From Conoideocrella luteorostrata (Eukaryota; Ascomycota; Sordariomycetes; Hypocreales; Clavicipitaceae), in contig JASWJB010000226.1 in NCBI GenBank assembly GCA_032433595.1, positions 1-64,000 on the forward strand: a stretch of DNA of 64,000 nt, given 5' to 3'. Positions 11,826 through 23,206 of the stretch are shown here, one piece after another. The notes below the pieces were generated by a model. It ran no database searches. It saw only the letters and a list, made by a program, of their open reading frames with translations, and had not been told where the DNA came from. The position numbers were made by a program, and so were the translations under genes. Position 1 is the first letter of the stretch. Every line of letters begins with the position of its first letter.

Positions 11826-12755
11826 ATGGCAGGCTTCTCGAGAGGGTTCTCCCTCCTCTCGTGCCGTCGGGCAGCCAGACCCCAATCCATCTTCGCGGAG
11901 CAAGCCGCCGGGCCATCCCGATTCTTCACTACTTCACTCGCACGCCTACGAACACACCAAACCTCCTCACGGTCTCTCAAATCAGCGAAAAAGAGTATCA
12001 TTTCAAAGCCTCCTACGGCAGCAAAACTCCCCACGTCCACCGTCGCACCGAGCCGATATGCCTTCGTTAAAAGCTTGACCTCGAAACAAACCGCCACGGT
12101 TTTATACGAAGCCCCTTCACATTTCTGGTTCTACTTTGGCTGCTGGTCCAGCGGAATAACTATTATCGGATGGACTGCACTCACTGGCCCTACCGTGGTT
12201 CAGCAGCCGGATGGGACGCCGCAGTGGATAGGCATCGTGTTTGGCGCTTCATACATGCTCCTCGGTGCGATGGGCTTCTACTTGATCTCCAAGACGCCCA
12301 ATATCGTCAGTACCATTCGCGTTCTGCCGCCCGCGTCGGTCATGGTTGGTAAGATCTCTGCTGGCGCCGCGCGCCCTCAGCTCGAAGTTACTGTCAAGCG
12401 CATGGTACCTTTCCTCAAACCCAAGATCATAATCACCGACCTAGACAGCGTGGCGCTCAAGTCACGATTCTCCCTGCCGGAAGAATATGTCCCGGAGCTA
12501 AAACGGCTGGAAATGAAGCTGAAAGAGGAACAGCAGCGCAGGGACATGAACAAGTTCGACATGCGGCATCTGTTGACCATGCCGTTTAGGCGGGTGGGCA
12601 GGGCATTCGCCAATATGTTTAGAGGGGTCCGGTCTGCTTGGACTGATATGGGGTTCGGTGCCATTGAGGTGGATGGGAAGTACTACAAGGTCGATGTCAC
12701 TAGAGGTTTCGCGCACGATGGCTTCAAGACGTTGGAGCAGATTGTGCGTGTGTGA
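11826..12755 (+). CDS. Mitochondrial inner-membrane protein, TMEM223/Mrx15-like
   Basis: Intronless, 309 residues. The N-terminus (MAGFSRGFSLLSCRRAARP...) is Arg/Ser-rich and acid-free, typical of a matrix-targeting presequence. Two hydrophobic segments follow at about residues 102-122 (FWFYFGCWSSGITIIGWTAL) and 137-158 (IGIVFGASYMLLGAMGFYLI), then a charged soluble C-terminal part with IVSTIRVLP, LEVTVKRM and VDGKYYKVDVT. The order (LYE before helix 1, two helices, SIRxLP-like strand, a VxGKxYxxD segment) recalls TMEM223 and yeast Mrx15, which associates with mitochondrial ribosomes at the inner membrane. That family call is from remembered domain layout and needs a profile search. It shares its upstream region with PDX1. 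Confidence 0.6.
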   Translation: MAGFSRGFSLLSCRRAARPQSIFAEQAAGPSRFFTTSLARLRTHQTSSRSLKSAKKSIISKPPTAAKLPTSTVAPSRYAFVKSLTSKQTATVLYEAPSHFWFYFGCWSSGITIIGWTALTGPTVVQQPDGTPQWIGIVFGASYMLLGAMGFYLISKTPNIVSTIRVLPPASVMVGKISAGAARPQLEVTVKRMVPFLKPKIIITDLDSVALKSRFSLPEEYVPELKRLEMKLKEEQQRRDMNKFDMRHLLTMPFRRVGRAFANMFRGVRSAWTDMGFGAIEVDGKYYKVDVTRGFAHDGFKTLEQIVRV

Positions 12756-15700
12756 TTTAAGTGAGGCGAAGGAAGACCCTTTGCGAACTTGGCAAGGAAA
12801 ATCGTGATAATGATGTTGAGTTCACTCCAACCTCTGTATTCTAAACAGGACAGTATGTACCCTGTATGATAGCAGATACGTCTTGTCTTATCTTCGAAGA
12901 CAATGAAATTACAACCTTAGACATTCAAACAAGAATGACTGCGACACGATGTCAGCAATTGGCGTCCAGCATGCATATTCCAATATGGCAGACCACTATA
13001 TTGTATATGTGTGTTTCAAATTGATTAAAGGCCCAAAGACCTCAAACTAGCTGTCTCCTGGAAGACTGTATGGGTGTACATATACTTTTGCACATGATTT
13101 CCCGCGCGTAGTTGCAGCATGTTTTGATCGCACCAACCGACCTATTTACCCACCACATAATGGCTACCCTTGATACCCCCGCATATCGTCTTATGTCGCC
13201 ATGCTGATCCTGCCGCACCAATTCCAATTGTCTGACAACTGATCATGTGCCGAATGTGAACGCTTTTCAGCTGCAGTGATCGCCACTTAATCTGCACACT
13301 TTGATACGTTAAAAGAAGGCTCAGGAAGATGTGTCGCCCGTCGACAGAGTCCCTGCATGGCAATAGCTACCGCTATTGCGGGTAATGTATCGGATACAGA
13401 GAAACTATACGTGTAACAGATGGGGTGAGAACTTGAGGACACAATCCACTATCTTCATTCAGTCTGCACTTAGAAGCAGCCTTGACGGAATCATTTCTTC
13501 TTTCCGTTTCCTCTTCTTCTCATCTCTGTTCGCTCTCGTTTGCCCTTCTCCTGTCATCAGGGTTCAGTGGTGGCGGCGGCGGCAGTCAATCGTCATAAGA
13601 TTCCAGATTGGGCATGCCGGACTTGGAGAAGCCCTCATCCGATAACACGCGATGGAGCTACGAACTTGGATCTTTGCCGAAAGCAGTCGTCTTCTAGGAC
13701 AACTAAGAGGGTTCCAACTTCGGACTTAGTATTACCGACTAGCTTTTGTTTGCTGCCAAGCCCGTTATGGTGAGGACAAATACGGTCTTCTTCGTCATCG
13801 TGCAGAACCCGGCACTCCCCGCTTTCTCGTCCGAGTATACATACTAGTTTGGTGGTGGGAGAAATGCGGATATCGTGCCATCTGCAGACCCCGTCTCGCC
13901 CGTCCCCCCAATCTGCGAACATTGAAACATTTGTTTAAGCGGTGAGTGGAGTGACCGGACTCGGGATTGCTGTTACACAGTCAAGAAATTAAAATAGTTG
14001 GCTACGCAAAGGGGAAGGGAGGATGTCAAACGTGGGGGACGGACACGATGTGGGCGTTGTTCAGCGGTGGGCTTTTGCGTCTCTCGTGATAAGGGTGCCC
14101 ATTAGCAGAGTCAGGTGGTTTCTTGATGATGTGCGTACTCGACGCGATGGTTGGTTAGATGATGTTTATTTCTGGAACAGCCGCCAGTAGCGCAGAACGG
14201 TCGAGGCGCTACGAAGGGCTGGCTGGCGATATTTTGGAACAATTCCCAAGAATTGAAGGACAGGCCCACTCTTCGGTCGGCCGACGTGGCCAAATGACGG
14301 GTAGCTGACTGGGCGGTAGGTGTTGATGACATTAGTTAGCTCTTGATATTGCAATACCTTGCAGAGTGCTCCGTACTCCGTACAGAGCACAGAGTATTGT
14401 GTGATGTTTTGTGCGTGACGATCTGGCGTTGGTGCATTCGGAGGAAGCCAGCGGAAATGGAGGTGATTCCCAGCCTCTCCGAAATTACTTTCTAATTGAA
14501 CGTTTCAGTGATCCAGCAAGGCATAGCCCACCCTCATCCACTCCGTATTGCGTACATAGATAGATAGATGGCGCACCCTGAACATGCACTACATGTACAT
14601 CTAACCTGCCTCCTGCCAAAAAGAGGATATCCAATGCCGAATCCATGCTTGCCGACGCATTGTACTATTTGGTGCATCTGAAAATGCATTGTCATGTAGC
14701 TATTAGAGCTCTGGTCCCAGGTTAAATGATTGGACAAGCCCTTGACGGTGGATACGATGATCTCACAAGGTATCCCAATTTGACATCTGGACGCTTCAAT
14801 CCCAGACGCCATGTAGGGCGGGGTTGACAACCTCCAGTTTATGGAGTACCGCGGAGTAGATGTCGCGATGTTGACGATACGCTCACTATGCTTGCTAGGC
14901 GATTGAAAAAAAAAAAATCCCCAAAAAAATCCGTGAGACACCTACAAGATCTCCATCATGGATGGATACTGCAAGCGCGTACTAACCCGACATGAGCAAT
15001 TTTGACGGCGCTTTCTCCCGAACCTCCTGTGGCGATTTAAAGAGCCTGACAACATGTCGTAGTAAAAGTCATTCAAGCTGACTCAATACCAACAGCTTGA
15101 ACAAAGGGTTTCCATTCATTGTATAGGCGGACACGTGGAAAGTTCGTGGCAATGAGTCAGTTCACAGAGAGAAGATGGCGAATTAGATGGTGTTATCTCA
15201 CCTAACCAGATGTCTGGTTGCGTCAGTGCGGTTATCCCGCTCGTTTGCGACGTCCTGGCCAATGATTTTGGGTCCGTCGCGGCTTTGCCTCAGAAATGGC
15301 GGGGACTCAAGATCTCGATATTTATATTCCACATGAATCGTCTCGCTTAATGGCCTAGGAGTCAGAACACGTATGTGATGATAGCCTTCGGTACCGAGGG
15401 CAAATGTGCACTGCATTGTCTGGCAGCCAGCTTGATGAGATTAAAATTCGGCTCGAGGTAATTCCACCGCCCGAAATCTCTCTATGCGATGATTGGACTC
15501 CTTGGCACTGAGCTGTGATCGTCCTTGCACAAAGTACGGGTTAGCTCCTGCGAGAACGCCCGAGGCAAGTAGTGGGCTGAATGTTCTATTGTAAAATGAC
15601 ATGTAACAAAGAAGGCGTGCAGGCTCGGGAAACCAATGTATGCAAGTACATGCCAAAGAGCGGTGGGAGAAGTGGATGGGTGGGGTAGTCACAAAGTACA

Positions 15701-18700
15701 CCATCTTGCGCTGCGAGCGACCGTTCAAGCTGTTTAAATATGAGACAAGCAGTAACGCCTCAAGCTGTTCGCCACGAAGCGCTTGTGGCAGCATGCATAC
15801 TAACAAGGGCTTGTGCAGCTTCGAATTTGCCGATGTTTATTATGTTGCTATGTTGTTATGTTGTAGAGTGCCCCCAAAGTACGGTATCAAAAGTCAATCG
15901 AGAATACGACAGTGTCAAATCCACGCATGGTAACTTTGCCCTACTTCTTTAGCCTTTGCCGCCTTGGCTTGCTCTTCCGCCCCAGATTTCAAGGGCAACT
16001 CGTCTCTTGGAGAAGGGGGAAGAAAGAAAACCAACATAATGTTAGGATAGCGGTGTACGCTGCGAGTAATGTTCGCGCAGGTAGATAAATTTTCTTAAGG
16101 TGCATCCCAAAATCTTGATATCTCGTCGTGCGATGCCACAGAACAAGCAGTCACATCATGTGGCTAGCAAAAATGTGAGACTGTGATACCGAGAAGAGAG
16201 ACCCCTCCACTCTCAATTCGGATAGATGATTCGCCTCTCGCAAATAGTCTAATGCAGTCTTTTCATGCGTCTGCAGCCATGAACGATTGATAAAGATCTG
16301 AGATTGGATGTTCGTGGTTCCGGGTGGAAGTTGGAGGGTGGAGCAATGGGGTTAGTGGAGGTGTTGGTGGCATCCCGAAGCCACTCGGCGCAAAGAGACA
16401 TGTTTGCGCTTCAGTGACTTTGGCCACCGCCGCCTTGAGTGTGGATGCAGCTGATTTAGCTGGGCATTGGTGTTAATTAGCCTGGGGCCTTATGTTTCGT
16501 TTGGGGGAGGGGGATGATGTAGTAGTCACTCTGTACAATGCGTATAATTGTTTTAGTTTCCGTGGCTCTTGGGTCCAAAAGTTCGAACTTCTAGTATAAT
16601 AGCTTACTATAACTGTCGTAAATGAACGGCCGTTAGCCACTGCGAGCTCAATTTGCAGCATGATCGGTCACAAATTCACGGAGTATGAAGGGTCGTTCAA
16701 CTAGAAGGTTTAGCTGGAAAGCAGGTAATTGAAACCAGTACGGTAGATATCTATCGACATTGCAGTCGTTTGTTTCGCGTTGCATACAGAGAAGCAATAA
16801 AGAGGGCGCCCGGAGAACTATACCTCATGGAAATTCCGCTAGCACTAAAGTAACGATTCTGATCATGTCTTGCTGCCCGGGGGCCTTCAATCGAGCCGCA
16901 TGACCCGGCTTGGGAAGCGTCAAGGGTACAACAGTATTTAACTCAGTAGGTAGCCAGATCTGGCACAGCCTTCTGGCTGCTGCAGTTTGCCGTTAATCCT
17001 ACCCATGCTTAAACTTCTGCCCTCGGAGCTGATGTCGACCAGCTAACTACAGATGCCGACGCCAAGAAATTTGATAGGTTGCCATGCTCGCTGCATACCG
17101 AACATGTCTCTGGTATGGAGACGCGAACATAGATGCGGCCGATGTTATTGACGGCATTTCAATGTTGACTGGAGGAGTGCGAAGCAATCAATGCGGGGTG
17201 ATAGGAATGAAGGAGCAAACCTTGATCCTGTTAACGGATGGTGCGGAGTGCAGACTAATAACCAGCGGTACGGGAAAAGGCGATTGGAGGCATCAGCGGA
17301 CTCAAGTAGCGTAAACTTAGAAGAGAGGCACCAAGAACAAATCAACACTTGACGGCTGTGTACTTCGGACGAGAGGAAAAGCGCACTCGCATAAGCGCTA
17401 TCAGCACAGCGTCAAGACATGACAATAGAATACGTTGTACGTCTTGAAAGAGCTGTGCATCACATCACCGTGGTTAGACTTGTGCCGAGTGCTTACTCCG
17501 TAGTGGTACCCTTGCATGACATCGAGGGTTCAACATCGAGGGTTCAACATCGAGGGGGACCCATGGCATCCATGCCGTGGTATGTTGTGCCAAGAATGCC
17601 CCCACATGGCCTGTGTACTGATACTTTCATACCAGTCTCAGACGAGGCTGTGAGCCTTCCTTTCAGCAATGCCAAGAAACCCAAATAGGATTCTTGCTGC
17701 TCACCGTCGACTGTACAATACAGTATTAATTAAAATACCGGCTTGTCCGGCCGTGCTACCAACTAGCGTACGTAGAGGCCTGATATCGAGGGGGCTTGTT
17801 TGGAATAATAACTGGGAAACGATTAGAAGCGTGATGTTCTGTTGACATGACGGACAAAGTGAACGAAGGAACGATACTCGGAGTGGCAAAGAAAAAAAAA
17901 AAAGAGTACATTCAGATGGCTCTGTCGACCTTGTCGGTAGAGCTGTCACTCTGATAAGATTTGTGTCAAATGCGATCTACGGAGTAGGGATGGAGCATAA
18001 ATTAAGGCGCCGTCCGTCTCGGGCTTCTGCAGCCTCCGCTACGTCTGGACGCCACTGAAGATGACGAAAACTGCATTTCTCGCCCACAAATGGTCAGTCT
18101 GGCTCTGTCACGGGAACACCGAAGAGAAAGCTTGTCGAGGGGAGGCAAGCAACCTTGCCTATTGCCGCCTTACTCTACTCCGTAACGGGTACGTGAAAGG
18201 GAAAACGAAGCATTGTACTCCGTACTCGGTATGAAGCAAATGATATGAATTCTGGCCGATAATTAGTTAGGGACGCGACCGTGATGACATCGCGTTCTAC
18301 TCATGGCAATGAATTTTTTTTTTTTTTGGCATTTCCTTTTCTTCCTTGTCGAGCTAATGCAGCTTGGTTGACTACTCCGCACCTGCCCTTATCATTGGGT
18401 ATTTATGGGCGGCTGTTGTGCTATCAAATCTGTTCTGCAGGTGAAGACGGTGTCTCTGCATGCAGCGGCAATGTGGGCTGGTTTCCCAACGCGCAGTATC
18501 CATCAACTGGTCCAAAGATTTGACATCTCAGCCCCCAAAGTATTCAGTCAAAAAGTGATTTTCGGCCAGCTAGACAAAGGCAGCAATAGAACAAGACCGA
18601 GGCCACGAACGATGAGACATGGCCTTCCAGGTGTGCACATTGCGGATGGGTTTAGCCTTGTCTTGGCTGTCATGAGAGACACAAGCGTGGTTGATGGGCT

Positions 18701-20566
18701 GGATCACGCAGCAGAGGGAGCATAGGCCTGGAGGGTCCTCCCTCCTTGTTGCCATATTCGAAAACATTCTGATGATGGGCATGGGACATTGGACATGGGA
18801 CATGCATTGTGGATGCTGAATGTGGATTTCTTCCGTACTTGCACAATGGCTTGTATCCGCTAATTTCTGCGTATCTGTGCTCACCTTTTCAGGTGTCGTT
18901 GACCGGTCTGGTTCGAATGGTCAGCAATAATTGACTTGAGCGCAAAATATTGTGCAATACTAGTATGGTGGTATCGACAGTCGCGGGTCTTGCTCTGTGA
19001 TCCATTGAATGAGGTGACCGCCGCCGAATGCCCCCCCTCGCCTCTCAAAGGTGACCTGCGGATGCCCCAGAAATATCCCAATCAGTAGTGCCGCACTGCA
19101 TCGCCTGGTGACCAGGGTCTGGGCTGGGCGGGATGCAGGGCTGGCAGCATTGTAATTACGCTTGGCACCAGGAAACCCTCGTCGGCCGCTAGCTACACCC
19201 AGCCCCAGTTTCAGTCAAAGTCCGTTGCATGCGTAGCGTCCGGTTATCTTTGGCACAGCTGGATACTCCATACTGAGTGCTGGGTACTGGGTACTGCCGT
19301 TGGCGCCTATTGTCGTCCGCTGGGCTCGCCTGTGCACGGGATTGGAGTGGTTCGGGTGGGCGTGAGACGGTGATTGTGATACTGTTGATGGTGGTGGTGA
19401 TGGCCCCATGCGATTGTGAGTGGCCATTCCCATCTTGCCATCCATCTCGGCTCATGTGCCAGCCAGTCTTGTCTGTTATTAGGACTGCAGCCCGCACCTC
19501 CCAGGGGACCCCTCCTTCCTGACTGGACCCCTTCTTGATTCTCTCAACCTGCCTCGACTCTCCCTCCTCCTTCCTTCCCTGTGCAACCGTCGAGTTGCTA
19601 AACGGGCTTGCACCTTCGTCTCCGTTTTCTCTTATCCGCCTCGAGGTTTGAGATAGCCTCATGCTTTTCTGCCTCATCATCTGAGTACAGATGCCGGCTC
19701 ATTCATGAAGAGCATTCTCCTACCGGCTCATGTTTTTGATCGCAGCAAGGTGAGTCACCACAGAAATCATTGTTGTTATCGTCGCTAGTCTACTCCGTAG
19801 TCTTGCGGTGTCTGGCCCATCCTTGCTACTGGCTTTTTACTCCACGACCCAACCACCAAAATTTTCCTCCGCTTTCCCTGATTGCATGAATTTCCTAAGC
19901 TCACTCGTCTCATTATTACGTCCTGACCCTCTACCTGTTTTCACTTTCTTGTTGTGCTGGTGGAGGCGCCGTTAGTTGCGTTTAGACTCGCGATCTGGCG
20001 AAACCAATCCTCCTTCTTTAATGAATAAGCCGCTGCAACAGCCCACCCACAGTTGCGCAGACCTTTCTTTTCATCAAGGTCGATAGCTCCGTCCACAAGT
20101 CATTGAGCCCTCGCCTCTTTGCAGGTCTTGGCTGTGCCCTGTGAATGTAACAAAACATTACTTTGGCGGCAACATTTTTGGCCAAAACTGTTGCGAGATT
20201 ATCATCTACCACCCATTCACACCCCTCGTTGCTAGCTTGACGCTCCCTATACTGCTTGAAGAATTTCCCCATCCTTGCGCCGAAAACGTCCAAGATCTTT
20301 CAACTCATTCCCCCGTGTTACTTGAGTTTAGCATTGTGAAGCATTCCATTTGTTTCTGTCTTGCTAACCTAACCCGCCTTGACAAGTTAGGTTGGCATCG
20401 TCTTCAGGCACGATTCCTGAGTAGTTGAAAAGCAATCCTCGCCTAGGAACTCTTCGATAATACTCTGGTGCTCTTTTTTTGGTTGTCGGCTTTTCCTTTC
20501 CTGGACTTGGGTACATAGAAACCCCTACGGCCGGATTGCTCGATGCTCGGATAGAATAACGTCGAC
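12756..20566. other. Long gene-free region (7.8 kb)
   Basis: No coding region I can support. Open frames stay below about 165 codons, have low complexity or no familiar motif, and overlap others in different frames (for example 14534-14941 and 19189-19680 on minus). Exact copies of the dispersed 8-mer lie at 14375, 14540, 17495, 17978, 18177, 18217 and 19792. A 14-base tandem repeat lies at 17519-17556. The last kilobase is pyrimidine-rich on plus and probably promoter and leader of the LRR gene. I looked for tRNA B-box sequences and for the conserved fungal 5S start and saw none. Non-coding RNAs cannot be excluded. Confidence 0.55.
17519..17556. repeat. 14-base tandem repeat
   Basis: Two complete head-to-tail copies of ACATCGAGGGTTCA followed by a partial third (ACATCGAGGG). 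It is isolated in non-coding DNA. Confidence 0.9.
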
Positions 20567-23206
20567 ATGGATTCCGAAGATGGAGAGCACTTCATAAAGG
20601 CAAGTCAACCGAACAAACTTGACTTTTATATCCTCAATCTCTGTTCACCAATACTATTACAATTGATCTAACCTTTATAACAGCAACTAGCTGCCTTTGT
20701 GCGTACCAACGAAAAGGCTCTTGCCAATGCTCTGCAGTTCCAGCGTCGCGAGGTCCGCCATCGATCGTCACAGAGCACGAATGCTGCCACGATCCCAACA
20801 TCCCCAACTTTGCCGGAACGCCCCTCCACATCTTCCACCACGACAAACTCATTGGCCACGGCCATCTCGTTGGGTTCCTTGAACTTCACGTCACACAATG
20901 TCAAGTCTGCAAAATTGGCCCTAACCCCTCACCACCTTTTCTTCTTATTATCTCGCTTCGAGGAATTGGGGATCAACGTTGGGCCTATGAAAGTACGCTT
21001 AGAGAACCTCCACGACAGTTCCTCATCTACCAATTATGTGTCTTTCCTTGGAAACTCACAGCGAGCTCGTAGCCGCAGCTCTGACGTGGGGTCGATTCAT
21101 TCCGTGTCTAGCATGCGAAGTGTCATGTCTGGCATGTCTGCTTTGTGGAACAGCTTAGGCATCGGCGCCAGCATATCTGCCGCACGGACCGAACGTCAAA
21201 AAGCTGCCATTCAGGCCGATCTGAAGTACCTGTATTCAGCCTTCACCAAAATCCCTTGCTTGAGACTGGCCCCCGATTGGCGAGCAAGGTTGATTAGCGG
21301 ATATGAGGAGTTCCCCTTCGACTCTGCTGTGCCTATTTATGTGTTCAAGAATCTACAAGCCCTTGAAATTAACAGCATTGACTTTCGTCAGTTCTTTGGC
21401 TGGGATCGTCTCGCAGATCAGCTTCGATCTTTAAGTTTGAAACATGCAGGAATTGAAGATCCAGCAGATATCTTGATTGACATTGTTCTTGATGATATGG
21501 ATAAGAGGCGTCGACGTACCTCGAAATCGCAATCGTCACCAACCACTACGTGGGCTGCCACCAACAGCCCCCGACGCAGCCCGACGATTGTTCATCCTGA
21601 GCTCGTCCGAGCTGCCTCCGCGCCCGGATCTCCTGAGCACAGAACACTCCTTGCGGAGCTCCGACTCGGCTCTATGACCCCAAATGAGCCAGTGGTAGAG
21701 GACAGCGAAAGTTCTGATACTGCCAGGCCTTCATTCTCTCCCGAAGACCATTATGACCTTGCACGATCTCCTAACAAGGCTTCACGGCCTCGAAGCATCT
21801 CCCCTTCCCGCCCAGCCAGTTCCAGAAACCACTCTTCGTCTCATGTGAGGCCTTCTCAGCAGCGTATCCGACGCTCTGGATCAGGTAGCTCACAGTCAAG
21901 CCTCTCGGAGTCCTGGCATCATCACGCAAGAGGCAGCTCCGGCAACCTTCTTGCCATGGGTATCTTACCAGCATCTAAATGGCGCTTCCTGCGACACCTC
22001 AGCTTGGCTGATAATGCCATCACATGTATTCCCCCATCGAGCTTGGCTCCTCTCTCTAACACACTCTACTCCTTCGACTTATCATCCAACCTCCTTAGCC
22101 AAATTCCTGATAGCCTAGCTTCTCTCACTGCACTACGTGCTTTGAATCTTTCGCATTGTATGATCGATTCGCTACAGTCTTTGACTCGCAACCCCCTTCC
22201 TGCTATTACTTCCCTCAACCTCCGGGCTAATCGGCTACAATCTCTAGCTGGCATAGAGAAGTTATACCCGTTGGAGCGCCTTGACCTTCGAGACAATCAT
22301 TTGGCCGACCCTCTTGAACTAGCCAGATTGACAGGCATTCCGGATATCCGGGAAATTTGGCTGGATGGTAATCTGTTCACTCGAACTCACAAAGACTACC
22401 GAGTGACTATCTTCAACCTCTTCCGATCTGCCCCTGGCTATACCGAGGACATTGTTATCGATGGTTGTGGCCCCAGCTACTCGGAGAAACGGTTGTTGGT
22501 TGAAAGAGCACCAATTCCTGATTCGATACCTGTGGTGAAGTCAATGCCAGCAGAAGGGCCTCCTGCTGTGGATGTCGGCAAACCTGCTATTGTCCATAAT
22601 GTGCCCAAAGAACCTGCAGTTTTGCGTAAAGAGCGACTCGTGGCCAAGGCCGTGACGAGCGAGGTAAACACTAGTTCGTCTCGACGCCGCAAGGTGTCCA
22701 AAAGACGGATTGTCGACCTTGCAACTGGTGACGGTACCGCATCATCTAACCTTGTGGAACCATCCGGGGAGAACCTCAATGGTATGACAAGGCAAACAAA
22801 TGGCAACTACCGAATCTCTACCCAACCCGAAAGGACATTATTGCCACCTATCGTATTAACGGATAGCCGCAAAGAACAGTTCCCTTCGGTTCCTGAAGAT
22901 CTTGTGAACCGCAGCCGACCTACACCCGTCACGACGCAATCATACGACCGCACTGCTTTTGGAAATGAGCAGGATGATTCCGGGGACTGGGATGCTGGCG
23001 GTGAAATATACCGTCGAAAAATCGAGGCCCTGCGCGATAGAGTCGGTAGCGGCTACCTTAGCGTTTTGAGCGAAGAAAGCTGGGACGGAAACACGAGCCC
23101 ATTCCTGTCGTCTGGTGTTCCTTCCGTTGCATCCCTTCGAGCTGTTCATGCTTCTCATCATGTACCTCAAGCTCAGGCGGTTCATAGCGGTCGCACTTTG
23201 GGCTGA
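20567..23206 (+). CDS. Leucine-rich-repeat protein, fungal, function unknown
   Basis: Two exons, 20567-20599 and 20684-23206, give 851 residues. The intron has a GC donor (AAG|GCAAGT) and a CAG acceptor; only this junction opens into the long frame in phase, giving MDSEDGEHFIK then QLAAFVRTNEK. The GTG at 20699 is internal. Residues 12-210 form an N-terminal region with TPHHLFFLLSRFEELGI; 300-440 are Ser/Pro/Arg-rich and probably disordered. About five leucine-rich repeats span residues 446-590 (LRHLSLADNAIT, LYSFDLSSNLLSQIP, LRALNLSHCMID, LNLRANRLQSL, LERLDLRDNHL), closed by an LRR-cap-like segment. The C-terminus is basic and disordered. LRRs suggest protein binding, probably cytosolic or at the cortex. 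I do not recognise a named orthologue; a link to septation or RAM-pathway LRR proteins is only a guess. Confidence 0.88.

Noticed and set aside
18850..18935. Possible tRNA suggested by a GGTTCGAAT string near 18907
   Set aside because: The five bases on each side of the loop do not pair and no A-box or acceptor stem is found upstream.
19189..19680. 163-codon minus-strand frame upstream of the LRR gene
   Set aside because: The product is Gln/Arg/Ser/Thr-rich low complexity over a CT-rich leader region; it looks like a composition artefact.
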